A stretch of 64,000 bases of DNA. Origin: Mucilaginibacter terrigena (lineage in GTDB: Bacteria; Bacteroidota; Bacteroidia; Sphingobacteriales; Sphingobacteriaceae). Below the pieces are notes generated by a model that saw only the letters and a list, made by a program, of their open reading frames with translations, had not been told where the DNA came from and made no database searches. This document shows positions 34,154 through 44,879 of this stretch, piece by piece. The position numbers were made by a program, and so were the translations under genes. Position 1 is the first letter of the stretch; each line of letters starts with the position of its first letter. Where the stretch lies: positions 186,001 to 250,000 of the forward strand of contig NZ_SEWG01000001.1 of the NCBI RefSeq assembly GCF_004168255.1. The letters are read 5' to 3'.

Positions 34154-34738
34154 ATGATGAAAAAGATAATTTTCGGCCTGTTTTGTTTATTGTACGTGCA
34201 AATGGCATCGGCGCAAAAAGATTCGTTAGCTTTTGATGAGGGCGACAACTATATTTATTACCGCGTTGCCGATAAACCCGGCTTATCAGCCGATACCTTA
34301 TATAAACGTGCCTGGGATTTTGCAGGTACGTTTAACCCCTCGGTAAAGCCCGCCAAAGGCCAGGCCGAAAATACACTGAACACCTCAGGTAAAATGATCG
34401 TATATAACGGCTCATCGCTGGTGAGGAAAGAGGGTGGGCAAATTAGCTATATCATTAATATTCAAACTAAAGATCAGCGTTACCGCTACCGCATCAGCAA
34501 TTTTATATTTACACCCTACCAGCGCGACCGTTTTGGCAATATGGTTCCCATCCCCGGTATAGAAGTGCCTTTAGAAAGAATTGCTGCTAAATATGGTAAA
34601 AAAGATGCCGATAGCTACCTGGACCAGATTGGCAGTTTTTGCATTAACACAGCAGCAAAATTAAAACAGTTTATAGATAAGCAGCCCTTAGCTAATAAAA
34701 CCGAACCGGTTAAGAAGATTTCTACTCAAAACTGGTAA
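34154..34738 (+). CDS. Secreted DUF4468-like protein
   Basis: A 194-residue protein with a signal peptide (cleaved after MASA-Q). The mature start DSLAFDEGDNYIYYRVAD and the following TLYKRAWDFA are typical of DUF4468, a TBP-like alpha/beta fold found in Bacteroidota envelope proteins. A beta-rich centre and a basic C-terminal tail follow. No catalytic site is known. The ATG is doubled (34154 and 34157); the first is used here. Function is unknown. Confidence 0.7.
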   Translation: MMKKIIFGLFCLLYVQMASAQKDSLAFDEGDNYIYYRVADKPGLSADTLYKRAWDFAGTFNPSVKPAKGQAENTLNTSGKMIVYNGSSLVRKEGGQISYIINIQTKDQRYRYRISNFIFTPYQRDRFGNMVPIPGIEVPLERIAAKYGKKDADSYLDQIGSFCINTAAKLKQFIDKQPLANKTEPVKKISTQNW

Positions 34739-34912
34739 ATAGCCGTCAGAAAAACAGTTTTTATAACCAAATATAATTTGTAATAAACTGTTATTTACAA
34801 TATAAAAATTGTATTTATTGGTATATTCAATTCATTATTTCGCAAAAATTCAAATTTATGCAACATATTGTTTGGCAAATGCGTTAATTAGTAAAATAAA
34901 ATTTCAAACGCT

Positions 34913-35743
34913 ATGCTAAACACAAAACTTAATTTATACAATCCCGATTGGATCGAGCTTGTATTCGCTAACCGCAACAAGGCTTATGGTGCATTTGATT
35001 TGAGGCAGCATTATGGTTCAAATATGGTAAAAGCTATGCTAATAGCATTTACGACCATTGTGGCCGCCGCTGTAATGTATACATATGTTGTTGGAAAAAC
35101 TCCGGGTATGATTATTAAGGAAGATGAACATGTGATTGACTTAACCCAGCCACCTGTGCTTATTAAGCCGGCAAAACCCGCAGAACCTATAAAAGCTACG
35201 CCACCTACCAAACCATTGCCTGCCGCACCCACCAGGCAATTTATACCAATGACGGTAACCAGCGAACCGGTAACTACCGATCCGCCGAAAATTGATGACT
35301 TGATTGGGGTAGACATAGCATCTAAAACCACTGAAGGAAAAGGTACCTTATCTCAGCCTGTAGATCCGGCCCCGGTATCAACAGGAGGCACAGGCACAGC
35401 CCCGGTTGATGATAAAATTATATACAACACCGGCGGGCTTGAGTTTATGCCCGAGCCTGTTGGAGGAGCCGCAGCGTGGTCAAAGTTTCTTAACCGTAAT
35501 TTAAGGTTCCCGGCCGAAGCCCAGGGTGCAGGCAAAAGCGGCAGGGTAACAGTTAGCTTTGTTATTGAAAAGGATGGGCGGTTATCAAACCTGGTGGTTG
35601 ATAAGGGCGCCGGCTATGGTATGGACGAAGAGGCATTGCGCGTACTAAAATTGGCCAAACCCTGGAAACCCGGTATGCAGAACGGCCAGGCGGTGCGTGT
35701 GAGGTATGTTATTCCGCTAAATTTTCAACTGAGCGAACAATAA
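34913..35743 (+). CDS. TonB-family energy transducer
   Basis: A 276-residue protein that carries proton-motive energy from the inner membrane to outer-membrane receptors. A short cytoplasmic segment typical of Bacteroidota TonB (LVFANRNKAYGAFDLRQHYG) comes first, then a membrane helix at about 41-62, a Pro/Lys-rich periplasmic stalk (KPAKPAEPIKATPPTKP region), and the C-terminal TonB domain (about 190-276; SGRVTVSFVIEKDG, then AKPWKPGMQNGQAVRVRY). exbB and exbD are not in the window. A strong terminator at 35789 makes it monocistronic. Confidence 0.93.
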   Translation: MLNTKLNLYNPDWIELVFANRNKAYGAFDLRQHYGSNMVKAMLIAFTTIVAAAVMYTYVVGKTPGMIIKEDEHVIDLTQPPVLIKPAKPAEPIKATPPTKPLPAAPTRQFIPMTVTSEPVTTDPPKIDDLIGVDIASKTTEGKGTLSQPVDPAPVSTGGTGTAPVDDKIIYNTGGLEFMPEPVGGAAAWSKFLNRNLRFPAEAQGAGKSGRVTVSFVIEKDGRLSNLVVDKGAGYGMDEEALRVLKLAKPWKPGMQNGQAVRVRYVIPLNFQLSEQ

Positions 35744-35788
35744 CGAACAACAATGGGATAACGATTAGTGATTTGTGGTAGATGTGTT

Positions 35789-35819
35789 ATGGCAACGGAT
35801 TAGTCTGTTGCCATTTTTT
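35789..35819 (+). terminator. Terminator after tonB
   Basis: ATGGCAAC (35789-35796) pairs with GTTGCCAT (35807-35814), followed by a T-run. Confidence 0.88.
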
Positions 35820-35885
35820 GTGTTAACTAATTAATCTTTTGTCTTTTTGTCCTTTGTTCTTTATCTGCTCTTCAAAGCTTTTTCC

Positions 35886-35916
35886 TTTCGCCTTTACGCC
35901 TTTTTTGCTAATTTTG
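35886..35916 (+). promoter_or_regulatory. Promoter for purL (-33 TTTC, N19, -7 TAATTTTG)
   Basis: TAATTTTG at 35909-35916 is a perfect TAnnTTTG box, with TTTC at 35886-35889, 19 bases upstream, in place of TTTG. Transcription should begin near 35920, so translation cannot begin at the upstream in-frame TTG (35847). Confidence 0.65.
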
Positions 35917-35945
35917 CGCATCTTTTCAGCAAAAACAAAATTACA

Positions 35946-38174
35946 TTGGAGAACCAGGAATTAACCACCGTTGAAACCGCCCGCGATCTGGGACTTTTAC
36001 CCGAAGAATTTGAACGTATAAAAGAGATAATGGGCCGCGTGCCCAACTTTACCGAGCTTTCTATATTCGCGGTAATGTGGAGCGAGCACTGTTCCTACAA
36101 AAACTCAATTACCTGGCTTAAAACCCTGCCAAAGGATAGTCCGCGGATGCTGGCTAAGGCTGGTGAAGAAAACGCCGGGCTGGTTGATCTTGGCGACGGC
36201 ATTGGCTGTGCCTTTAAAATAGAATCACACAACCACCCGTCGGCGCTGGAGCCTTACCAGGGCGCTGCAACAGGTGTGGGCGGTATAAACCGCGATATAT
36301 TTACGATGGGTGCAAGGCCTATCGCGCAAATGAACTCGCTGCGCTTTGGCGACCTTAGCCTGGATAAAACCAAATGGCTGGTAAAAGGCGTGGTGAAGGG
36401 TATTAGCCATTACGGTAATGCCTTTGGAATCCCAACTGTTGGCGGCGAGCTTTTCTTTGACGAGTGCTATAACGTTAACCCGTTGGTTAATGCCTTTTCG
36501 GCAGGTATTGTTAAGGCCGGCGAAACCGTTTCGGCTACATCATACGGTGTGGGCAACCCGGTTTACATTGTTGGGTCTGCTACGGGTAAGGATGGTATCC
36601 ATGGTGCGGCTTTCGCATCTAAGGATATCACCAAAGATTCGGTTAACGATTTGCCCGCCGTACAGGTAGGCGATCCTTTCCAGGAAAAATTATTATTGGA
36701 GGCTACCCTTGAGGTAATTAAAACCGGTGCCGTTATTGGTATGCAGGATATGGGTGCAGCAGGTATTATCTGCTCCAACTCGGAAATGAGCGCCAAAGGC
36801 GAGCATGGTATGATCATCCACCTTGACCGCGTGCCCATGCGCCAGGAGAACATGAAGCCATACGAGATCCTGCTTTCTGAATCACAGGAACGCATGCTGA
36901 TCGTGGTTGAAAAAGGTAAAGAAGCTTTGGTTGAAGCGGTATTTGATAAATGGGACCTTAACTGCGCTATTATTGGCGAAGTTACCGATACCCAGCGCCT
37001 GGAGTATTTTATGAATGGCATTAAAGTGGCCGATGTCCCGGCTGATGATTTGGTACTGGGTGGCGGCGCACCGATCTATGAGCGCGAGTATCGCGAGCCT
37101 GCTTATTTTGCCGAAAACCAAAAATTTAAAATAGAAGATGTGGCCGAGCCTGCCAACTTAGTTGACGTGGCCGAGCACCTGATAGGCCATGCTAACCTGG
37201 CCTCAAAACGTTGGGTTACCGACCAATACGATTCTATGATTGGCACCGCCACCATGACCACCAACCGCCCGAGCGACGCGGCTGTTGTTGCGGTTAAGGA
37301 GACTGATAAAGCCATTGTTTTAACCTGCGATTGCAACTCGCGCTACGTATATGCCGATCCGCAAAAAGGTACGGCCATTGCAGTTGCCGAAGCTGCGCGA
37401 AACATTACCTGCGCAGGCGGCGAGCCTGTTGCCATAACCAATTGCCTTAACTTTGGTAACCCATATAAGCCCGAAGTTTACTGGCAGTTTGTAGGTGCTA
37501 TTAAAGGCATGGGCGAAGCGTGTACAAAATTCGAGACCCCGGTTACCGGCGGTAACGTGAGTTTTTACAATCAGTCGGCAGATGGTGGTTCGGTTTTCCC
37601 TACGCCAACCATTGGTATGTTGGGTGTTATGGACGATACCAGTAACCTGATGACCCTTGACTTTAAGCAACCGGGCGACTTAATTTATTTGGTAGGCGCA
37701 TCACAAAACGACATCGCATCATCGCAATACCTTGCATCATACCATAAAATATTAAAAGCACCTGCACCTTATTTCAATATTGATGAGGAGTACGCGATGC
37801 ACCAGGTGATTAAACAATTAATTAAGCATAAAGTGGTACAGTCTGCACATGATGTGGCCGATGGTGGTTTATACATTGCATTGGTTGAATCGGCCATGCC
37901 AAATGGTTTAGGATTTGATATCGAAAGTGACAGCAGCATCCGTAAAGATGCCTTTCTGTTCGGCGAAGCACAGGGCAGGGTAGTGGTGAGCATCGCACCA
38001 GATGACCAGGAACGTTTCATTGAGATGATGGCCACCAGTGAGGTTGAGTTTAGCTTCTTGGGTACGGTTAATGGTATAGGTAATACGGTTATTGATGATG
38101 AACTGTTTGGTAACATCACCGATATAAAAATGGTACATGACAATGTGCTGCATGTAATTTTAGGCGACGAATAA
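35946..38174 (+). CDS. purL: Phosphoribosylformylglycinamidine synthase subunit PurL
   Basis: A 742-residue protein, the length of the small PurL of Gram-positives, which makes FGAM from FGAR with PurQ and PurS. Motifs: [30 protein letters not shown] (first part of the ATP/substrate site), [22 protein letters not shown] near the end. The start TTG at 35946 (reading [16 protein letters not shown]) is chosen because the promoter box at 35909 lies downstream of the only longer start and because this gives the family length. purQ and purS are not in the window. The stop overlaps the start of the next gene (TAATG). Confidence 0.93.
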   Translation: MENQELTTVETARDLGLLPEEFERIKEIMGRVPNFTELSIFAVMWSEHCSYKNSITWLKTLPKDSPRMLAKAGEENAGLVDLGDGIGCAFKIESHNHPSALEPYQGAATGVGGINRDIFTMGARPIAQMNSLRFGDLSLDKTKWLVKGVVKGISHYGNAFGIPTVGGELFFDECYNVNPLVNAFSAGIVKAGETVSATSYGVGNPVYIVGSATGKDGIHGAAFASKDITKDSVNDLPAVQVGDPFQEKLLLEATLEVIKTGAVIGMQDMGAAGIICSNSEMSAKGEHGMIIHLDRVPMRQENMKPYEILLSESQERMLIVVEKGKEALVEAVFDKWDLNCAIIGEVTDTQRLEYFMNGIKVADVPADDLVLGGGAPIYEREYREPAYFAENQKFKIEDVAEPANLVDVAEHLIGHANLASKRWVTDQYDSMIGTATMTTNRPSDAAVVAVKETDKAIVLTCDCNSRYVYADPQKGTAIAVAEAARNITCAGGEPVAITNCLNFGNPYKPEVYWQFVGAIKGMGEACTKFETPVTGGNVSFYNQSADGGSVFPTPTIGMLGVMDDTSNLMTLDFKQPGDLIYLVGASQNDIASSQYLASYHKILKAPAPYFNIDEEYAMHQVIKQLIKHKVVQSAHDVADGGLYIALVESAMPNGLGFDIESDSSIRKDAFLFGEAQGRVVVSIAPDDQERFIEMMATSEVEFSFLGTVNGIGNTVIDDELFGNITDIKMVHDNVLHVILGDE

Positions 38175-38566
38175 TGCTGAAGCTGAACAGGATACACCAT
38201 ATCGCTATCATCTGTTCGGATTACGAGCGCTCTAAAACGTTTTATACAGAAGTGCTTGAATTTAAAATAGTTCGCGAAGTTTATCGCGAGGAAAGAAAAT
38301 CATATAAGCTTGATCTGGAAGTCAACGGACTGTACCAGATCGAGCTTTTTTCGTTTCCCGGCCCGCCGCCTGCGCGCCCGTCTCAACCCGAAGCCCTGGG
38401 CCTGCGCCATTTAGCTTTTGAGGTTAACAATATCGAAGAAGCCATCTTTCACCTGAACGAATATGATGTGGTTACCGAACCTATCCGCACAGATGAATTT
38501 ACCGGCAAACGTTTTACATTCTTTACCGACCCGGACGGCTTGCCGCTGGAGTTGTATGAGGGGTAA
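38174..38566 (+). CDS. VOC-superfamily protein, glyoxalase/YaeR-like
   Basis: A 130-residue metalloprotein of the vicinal-oxygen-chelate fold, two beta-alpha-beta-beta-beta units. Likely metal ligands are His in HHIAI at the start, Glu in YQIELFSF, His in GLRHLAFEV and Glu in LPLELYEG. The sequence FPGPPPARPSQPEALGLRH is close to the YaeR/GloA2 group. Its ATG overlaps the purL stop, so it is translated from the purL message. A role in detoxification of methylglyoxal or a similar aldehyde is inferred, not shown. Confidence 0.88.
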   Translation: MLKLNRIHHIAIICSDYERSKTFYTEVLEFKIVREVYREERKSYKLDLEVNGLYQIELFSFPGPPPARPSQPEALGLRHLAFEVNNIEEAIFHLNEYDVVTEPIRTDEFTGKRFTFFTDPDGLPLELYEG

Positions 38567-38574
38567 AGGAACAT

Positions 38575-38667
38575 GTCATTGCGAGGAGCATCGCGACGAA
38601 GCAATCTCGTAGCCTTACATAAACGCCAGGTATACGACGAGGTTGCCGCGCTATCGCTCGCAATGAC
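38575..38667. repeat. Intergenic inverted repeat (GTCATTGCGAG type)
   Basis: Ends are GTCATTGCGAGGAGC at 38575 and GCTCGCAATGAC at 38656-38667, in inverted orientation; the left side also contains GCGACGAAGCAATC. A degenerate relative (GTCGCTATCGCTCCTCGCAA) is at 63127-63147. It forms a long imperfect hairpin between convergent genes. Confidence 0.75.
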
Positions 38668-38722
38668 ATAGTTTATTATTTTATTCAGATCCCATCATCA
38701 GCTAAATCTGATTCATCGCGGT

Positions 38723-41700
38723 CTACTTCACCACTTCAACCCATTGCCCTTTTATCAGCGCGTTAATATCATGGTTATACATAGCTTCGCAGTACGCGGC
38801 AGGTAGGTAGTATTTACCCGCGTAGGCGGCATTCAGCATAACGTAGTAGGTTGCTTCTTTACCTTCCGTTAAGCTGAAATAGGTGTTCACCCTGTCGTCG
38901 CGGATGTCGCGGTAATCAGATGGCGACGACTTAAACGCTTCGTCATTGTTCAGCATGCGGCTGTTCAGGATCTCCCATCCCGATGGGAAGATCTGTGTGA
39001 GCGCCAGGTTATCGTAACGCCCGCGTTTACCGGGGTTTTTGGTAGTTACCTGCGCCACAAAATCGCTGCCCTGTTTAAGCGAAGTTGGGTCGATAACCTT
39101 ACCGCCAAGGGTAAAGTAAGCCACTCGCATCTGCATGATATCAGGGTTAACATAGGTTTTTACATCCTGCCCTGATGATGGCTGCCCTTGCTGTATCAGG
39201 CGCACGTAAAGCCTGTTGCTGCCGTTGTTTTTCAACGTCACCTTACCGCCGTTTGCAGCCAGTTCCTGCTGCCACATGTACGATGCTGAATTGACATTGC
39301 CTTTGGCAGCGCCCGCATTATAATTGAACGATAATTTGCCACCGTTTTTATTCACGCCGCAATATTGTGCTATCGCGATGAGCGAGTAGGCGGTGGTTTG
39401 CGTGCTGTACCAGCTATCCTGCGATAGTTTTGACGCCACCAAACGCACCATGCCCGATGCCTTTTGCTGCTGGCCTAACAAGGTTAGGGTTTCCAGTATC
39501 ATGGCCTCGTCCCGCAGATCAGACCCATAGGTGCCATACATGCTGTTGTATGGTTTAATGGTGGTCGGCAAGCCGGCTATCATGCGTAAACCTATCTCGG
39601 GCTGCCCGGCCAGTTTGTAAGCAGCAGCCAGTCGCCAGCGTGCTTCCACGCTGATGTATTGGTATTCGCGCAGGCGGTTCATGGCACCCAGTTCAGGCGA
39701 TCCTGATAGGGCCAGCAGGTATAAACGGTATGCCTGCACCAAGTCGGTATAGTAATAATACCCGTGGATGTTGGTGCGCGGGTCCGGCGACCAGTTCACC
39801 GCTTTTTGTTTTTGGTAGCGTTTCCACTCATCCATAAAGCCCGATGGCAGACTGTAACCTTTTGCCTGTGCCGCTATCAGGAAGTGGCCTGCATAGTTAG
39901 TGCCCCATTCATCAGCAGTGCCTTCGCCTGGCCAATAGCTAAGGCCGCCGCCTTGTACCCTAAACCCGTTCAAACGGTTAATGCTTAGTTTGATATTGCG
40001 CTCTGCCTCTGCTTTTTGCCTTGGCGAAAGGTCGAATAACTGTCCCAAGTATAACTGCGGAAACGCCGAGGACGTAGTTTGTTCTACACAACCATGCGGA
40101 TAAGTAATTAAATAGGATAATCGCTTAGCCAAATTCAACGGCGGGATGCTGGCAACCTCCAACGTGGCTTTATTGGTGCCGTTAATGCCTATGGCATTGT
40201 ACGCAGTTGAATATGATTCGCCTGGTTTTAGTTCTTTTTCGATGATGCGGGTTACCGGCGGGTTAGGGTTGCGAACGTTCAGTTCCACATCGTAAGCCGA
40301 CGTTTCGCTGCCTGCTTTGGCAATGATCTTCACTTTGCCTATGCCAACAAAATCTTTCACGTTGAGGTCAAAGGTTACCAATTGATCGCCCGGTTTGGCA
40401 AAAGTTACCACCTTGGTATTGTTACCACCCAAATTGCTGAACGCGTTTGATTGTACCTGTACACTTACCGATTTGATGTTGTTTTCCATAGCGAAAACAG
40501 TAACGGGCAACTGCACACTTTCCGATGGGCCAAGCACACGCGGCAGGGTAGCCAGTATCATCAGCGGCTTTTTAACAGCGACTGCTTTTTCGGCCGTACC
40601 GTAAGCGCCATTGTGCCCGGCAATTACCATTGCCTTAACCGAGCCCACGTATTGTGGCAGGGTAAACTTATGGGTTTGCTTATCGCCGCTGTTTAGGTGG
40701 TACGGCCCCATAAATTTCACCACGGGTTTAAAGCGGTTTATGGTTACGTTTTTATTGGTGCCATTGGTACCGTCGCCGCCTATGCTCAGGATGCGCTCCA
40801 ATCCCCCGCCAAACGCGCCGATCACGTAATCGAACAAGTCCCAGGTTTTTACACCTAAGGCTTCGCGGGCGTAAAATGCTTCGTGCGGATCAGGTGTTTT
40901 AAAGTTAGTGATATCCAGCAGGCCTTCATCCACAATGGCAATGGTGTAAGTCATTTCCTTGCCTGATGCTTCGGATACTGTGATAGCCGATTGCGTTTCG
41001 GGCCTTATCTTATCCGGCATGCTGATCACCGGTTTCAGGATGGTTTCAGGATTATCTACCACCAGGGGAATAGCGCCATACATGCGGATAGGCAGATCGT
41101 TAACCGTTTGGGCGTGGCGCTGCAATAGCGTAACGTTCACAAAAACGTTTGGCGCCATGGTTTCGTTCACCTTAAAGCTGTAGCGTGTTTCGCCTTTTTT
41201 GGTATCTATCCAAACGGTTTTTAAAACCTTGCTGCCATTTTCAAAACTGATCAACGCGCGGCCATCACCGCCCGTTGGGATGGTTAGCGTAGCTTCCTCA
41301 CCAACCTTATAGTTTGGCTTATCAGATGTAAACGAAAGCATTGCCGCCTCGGTAGGGTCGGTGTTCTGCAATCTTTCCGACCAGTTTGGCCAATCCACAT
41401 AAATAATTTTACCGGTAGAGTGGCCTGTTTCAGCATCTTTTACGCGGATAAGGTACCGGCCCCAGTCGGCCTGGTTAATTTTAAGGTTCCATTTGCCTTT
41501 ACCATTTACCAGCTGTACGTTCTCGGTTTTAATAAGTTTGTTGTAGCGGTCCTGCGTAAAGTTGCTTAGCTCGTTGCCGGTCTCATCCCACCACCATCGC
41601 CACTGCACTTTGTACAGTTCCAGTTCAACCGTGCGGTTACCTACCATAGCATTGCCTTTGGTATCTACATCGGCAATCTCTATTACGTGGGTTTTATCGG

Positions 41701-44332
41701 TCACCAGCATGCCGCTCAAATCGCTGCCTTTTGGTGTTTTAATGCCCACATAGCCATTATAAACATTATAAGGCATGCTGGCCTGCTGCAAGCTAAAGTT
41801 GCCTCCAGGCTCAAATACTTTTACCACAAAATTGGCGCGCAGCTGCCCCGGCGCCTGTTTTTCTACATTGATGTCGGTATTGATGGCCGCTGTACCATTT
41901 TCGTTTAGCTTGCCGTCAAAAACGGTTTGTGTCTGGGTGTTAAAGGCAAGGGTAGGGTCGTCAAAATTATAGTCCTCATAACCCTTAAAGCTGGTTTTTT
42001 GTGATGACAGGAAGGCGTCAACCTTTGCTTTTAAATTTTGGGCTATGCCGCCAAACAGCCATTGCGCATTCAAGGTGCCGTTTGCGCCGCTGCCTTTGGT
42101 TAGCTCGGTAGCGCCGCCAAAATCAAGTTTTAACTTCAAGCGGTTTGGCATAATGGTTTCCACCTTTATTTTCTTTTCAAACACCGCGCCGCCAACTTTT
42201 ACCTTAGCATTCCAGTTACCGGTAGGCGATGATGTTTCGGTAGCCGTATGAAAACTGTAAAAGCCATCTACCGAGCTTGTCCGGGTGATACGGCGGTACA
42301 ACTGCCCGTTGGGATTATAAAGTTCAAACTCCACCGGGTGATCTGCCGGCAGCGTTTTTAGCTTATCCTCTAAAATGAAAGTTACAAACACAGAATCGCC
42401 GGGGCGCCATACACCGCGCTCGCCATAAAGGAAACCTTTTAGGCCGTTCTGCACCTGCTCGCCACCAACATTAAAGCGGGAGAGTGGGAGGGAACTGCCA
42501 TCGTCCAGTTTCAGATAACCGCGTTCCTTACCTTTTTTGGCAACCAGCAGATAAGGTTTACGTTTCAGGTTAAACGTGGCCATACCATCGCCATCCGACT
42601 TGGTTTTCAAGATCACCTGTTTTTGGTAATCCAACAATTCCAGGTCAACGCCGCTCATAGGTTCGGCACTCAGGATGTTGGTTACGGCAATGGTCATGTT
42701 GTTGTCGTTGCCGCGTTTGGCTATCAGGCCGATGTTCGAGGCGATGATATTGCGCGTTGCCCAGCGCTGCTTACTGAAATACGATTCGGTGCAGGGGTCG
42801 TTACGTTCCTGCCAGTTGTAATTTTCGGGGTAGTAATTATCGTAACGCTGCCAAAAATCGTCGTCCTCATCATTTACCTTGCTGATATTATCACCCGCAT
42901 ACTCGTTTTCGTAGTAATCGTCGTCACCATTTTTGGCTACAAGCTTACCGGCACTGCAATTATAAAGCGAATATTCCTTCCTAAAGCCAATAATAACCCG
43001 GTAAATTGCTCCCGGCTCGGTACGCATCAGCTGGTCTACATCCAGCATAAAGCGGTTTTTTTTGTTAAGATTTAAACCCTTATCATTATCCAGCCTGATG
43101 GTTTTCTGTACGATGGGCTTGCCCACATGGCGCAGCTCGTAACCACCATCGAAACCATTATTCTGGAAATACTGGGGTACATTGTTCTCGTAGATCTTGA
43201 TAATGCTTACATCAACCGCGCTCAGGTTTACGGCCTCGAAGGGCATCATCAGTTTACCTGAATCGGGGAGTATCACGCCCTTGCCGGGGATGGTGACCGA
43301 CGGTTCGCGGTTCTCAAAAAACACGTTGGCGGTATATGCTTTTTTAATTTTTCGGTGATAGATGTCTTCCACACCCTCATTCACCAAAACGCTGAAATTG
43401 CCTTGCAAACGCTCGGGGGCATATACTTTTACAATACTGCCATCAATGGTATAAGCCAGGTCGCCGGAGTTGTTAATGCCGATAAGTCCGCTTAGTTCCT
43501 GGCCCACCATAATGGGATCAGAGAATTGCACGGATACGTACTGATCGTTATCCATCACGGCTTTTATATCCAGTACCTTAAAATCACCAACGGCGGGCAC
43601 CCTAAACTCCTGGGTGCCTTTTTTGTCGATATCCAGTTTGTCGCCATCCCAGCCTACCGTAAGCGGGTTGGCGGTTGTGGTGCGGGTTATTTTGGTGATG
43701 GTAAACTGGTGCGATTTGGCTATAGGGTTATGTACCCAGTTAACTTTTACCGGTGTATTATAGCTTACATTCAGTAGCTTTTCTACACCTGCCTGGTCTT
43801 CGGTGTCGGCGGTTTGTATGGTGCCGATAAGTTTCATATTTTCACCCGAAGTAGCGGTTTCGCTCCGCAGACCTGCAAATGTGATGCTGAAATCTGGCTT
43901 TATGGTTTGGAAACCGAACTTAAATTGTTCAAAACCATTATCTACTTTGATGATCTTGCCCAGGTTAAATTCAGCGGTGTATTTTTTATCAACATCCAAC
44001 ACCGCCGCCGGCTTAAACTCGATGGTGCGGTCGTCTATCCAGTAGGCTTTTCCCTTTATCGATGGCGAAAAATCAAATATATCATCCTTTAACTCCTCGT
44101 TTTGCGCGTGGGCAACCTGTACCTCGCCAGCCAGTTTAATACGGATGGTGCTTTGTTTGGAGATAACTCCAGTGGTGTACGATTCAATGTACCTGCCAAA
44201 TGCGGCATCAACTTTTAAATTATTGCGGTGGTGCTGCCTGGCAAAATAAATAACCAAAGCAATAAGAATAAGTGATACAGATACAATGGTTTGCCCTCTT
44301 CGTGAACGGAAAAGGTTGGAAAGGTAATTCAT
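38723..44332 (-). CDS. Alpha-2-macroglobulin family protein (bacterial A2M)
   Basis: A giant 1869-residue envelope protein. The N-terminus is a basic stretch and one membrane helix (about 17-34), so it is anchored in the inner membrane facing the periplasm; there is no lipobox, unlike E. coli YfhM. Many macroglobulin beta domains follow, including the KTDGDGMATF-type MG domains, the A2M region (GAYGTAEKAVAVKKPLMIL) and the thioester domain with GCVEQTT (Cys about 1415, Gln about 1418), intact for covalent trapping of proteases. Bacterial A2M genes commonly sit beside pbpC (PBP1C); none is next to this one. It probably protects the periplasm when the outer membrane is breached. The gene is single. 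Confidence 0.93.
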   Translation of the reverse strand: MNYLSNLFRSRRGQTIVSVSLILIALVIYFARQHHRNNLKVDAAFGRYIESYTTGVISKQSTIRIKLAGEVQVAHAQNEELKDDIFDFSPSIKGKAYWIDDRTIEFKPAAVLDVDKKYTAEFNLGKIIKVDNGFEQFKFGFQTIKPDFSITFAGLRSETATSGENMKLIGTIQTADTEDQAGVEKLLNVSYNTPVKVNWVHNPIAKSHQFTITKITRTTTANPLTVGWDGDKLDIDKKGTQEFRVPAVGDFKVLDIKAVMDNDQYVSVQFSDPIMVGQELSGLIGINNSGDLAYTIDGSIVKVYAPERLQGNFSVLVNEGVEDIYHRKIKKAYTANVFFENREPSVTIPGKGVILPDSGKLMMPFEAVNLSAVDVSIIKIYENNVPQYFQNNGFDGGYELRHVGKPIVQKTIRLDNDKGLNLNKKNRFMLDVDQLMRTEPGAIYRVIIGFRKEYSLYNCSAGKLVAKNGDDDYYENEYAGDNISKVNDEDDDFWQRYDNYYPENYNWQERNDPCTESYFSKQRWATRNIIASNIGLIAKRGNDNNMTIAVTNILSAEPMSGVDLELLDYQKQVILKTKSDGDGMATFNLKRKPYLLVAKKGKERGYLKLDDGSSLPLSRFNVGGEQVQNGLKGFLYGERGVWRPGDSVFVTFILEDKLKTLPADHPVEFELYNPNGQLYRRITRTSSVDGFYSFHTATETSSPTGNWNAKVKVGGAVFEKKIKVETIMPNRLKLKLDFGGATELTKGSGANGTLNAQWLFGGIAQNLKAKVDAFLSSQKTSFKGYEDYNFDDPTLAFNTQTQTVFDGKLNENGTAAINTDINVEKQAPGQLRANFVVKVFEPGGNFSLQQASMPYNVYNGYVGIKTPKGSDLSGMLVTDKTHVIEIADVDTKGNAMVGNRTVELELYKVQWRWWWDETGNELSNFTQDRYNKLIKTENVQLVNGKGKWNLKINQADWGRYLIRVKDAETGHSTGKIIYVDWPNWSERLQNTDPTEAAMLSFTSDKPNYKVGEEATLTIPTGGDGRALISFENGSKVLKTVWIDTKKGETRYSFKVNETMAPNVFVNVTLLQRHAQTVNDLPIRMYGAIPLVVDNPETILKPVISMPDKIRPETQSAITVSEASGKEMTYTIAIVDEGLLDITNFKTPDPHEAFYAREALGVKTWDLFDYVIGAFGGGLERILSIGGDGTNGTNKNVTINRFKPVVKFMGPYHLNSGDKQTHKFTLPQYVGSVKAMVIAGHNGAYGTAEKAVAVKKPLMILATLPRVLGPSESVQLPVTVFAMENNIKSVSVQVQSNAFSNLGGNNTKVVTFAKPGDQLVTFDLNVKDFVGIGKVKIIAKAGSETSAYDVELNVRNPNPPVTRIIEKELKPGESYSTAYNAIGINGTNKATLEVASIPPLNLAKRLSYLITYPHGCVEQTTSSAFPQLYLGQLFDLSPRQKAEAERNIKLSINRLNGFRVQGGGLSYWPGEGTADEWGTNYAGHFLIAAQAKGYSLPSGFMDEWKRYQKQKAVNWSPDPRTNIHGYYYYTDLVQAYRLYLLALSGSPELGAMNRLREYQYISVEARWRLAAAYKLAGQPEIGLRMIAGLPTTIKPYNSMYGTYGSDLRDEAMILETLTLLGQQQKASGMVRLVASKLSQDSWYSTQTTAYSLIAIAQYCGVNKNGGKLSFNYNAGAAKGNVNSASYMWQQELAANGGKVTLKNNGSNRLYVRLIQQGQPSSGQDVKTYVNPDIMQMRVAYFTLGGKVIDPTSLKQGSDFVAQVTTKNPGKRGRYDNLALTQIFPSGWEILNSRMLNNDEAFKSSPSDYRDIRDDRVNTYFSLTEGKEATYYVMLNAAYAGKYYLPAAYCEAMYNHDINALIKGQWVEVVK

Positions 44333-44454
44333 AGTGAGGGTTGGTAAATTGCTATGAATTTAAAAAACTTTTACCAAATTAACATATGACCAAAAATATA
44401 TTTGCTCACAAAATCCCTTTATTTTGATAAGTTTACGGTGTAAACCAGTTGATT

Positions 44455-44847
44455 ATGAATACTGCTTATCCAAGTTTTATTATTCCTACATTAAGTGTGA
44501 GTAACGGCGCTGCCGCCATTGAATTTTACAAGCAGGCTTTTGGCGCTGAAGTGTTAGGCGGCAATACAGATCCGGACGGTTCGACGGTGGCCGAGCTCTC
44601 CATTGAAGGCGCGCGTATAGTTGTTGCCGATGAATCGCCCGATCATGGTAATTTTGCGCCGGAAGTATTGGGAGGGATAAGTGTAAGGATAGGATTAATG
44701 GTTGCCAACCCCGACGCCCTTGCAGAGCGCGCCGTTGCAGCCGGAATCAAAACGGTTTATCCTGTTGCCGATCAGCCCTATGGTTATCGTTTAGGACATT
44801 TTATTGATCCATATGGGCATCATTGGGAGATTGGGAAGCCGTTGTAG
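44455..44847 (+). CDS. VOC-superfamily protein, PhnB-like
   Basis: A 130-residue vicinal-oxygen-chelate protein of the PhnB/glyoxalase type: IPTLSVSNGAAAIEFYKQAF, then DPDGSTVAELSIEGARIVVADE and FIDPYGHHWEIG. Some members bind Zn or antibiotics, but the activity here is unknown. An in-frame TTG (44449) is rejected in favour of ATG 44455. It stands alone, divergent from the A2M gene. Confidence 0.85.
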   Translation: MNTAYPSFIIPTLSVSNGAAAIEFYKQAFGAEVLGGNTDPDGSTVAELSIEGARIVVADESPDHGNFAPEVLGGISVRIGLMVANPDALAERAVAAGIKTVYPVADQPYGYRLGHFIDPYGHHWEIGKPL

Positions 44848-44879
44848 TAGAAATCATTAGTCAGTGCTTCGTTAGGATT

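Noticed and set aside
35847..35945. N-terminal extension of PurL by 33 residues from a TTG
   Set aside because: The region holds the purL promoter box (35909-35916) and simple CTTTT-type sequence; starting at TTG 35946 gives the normal PurL length of 742.
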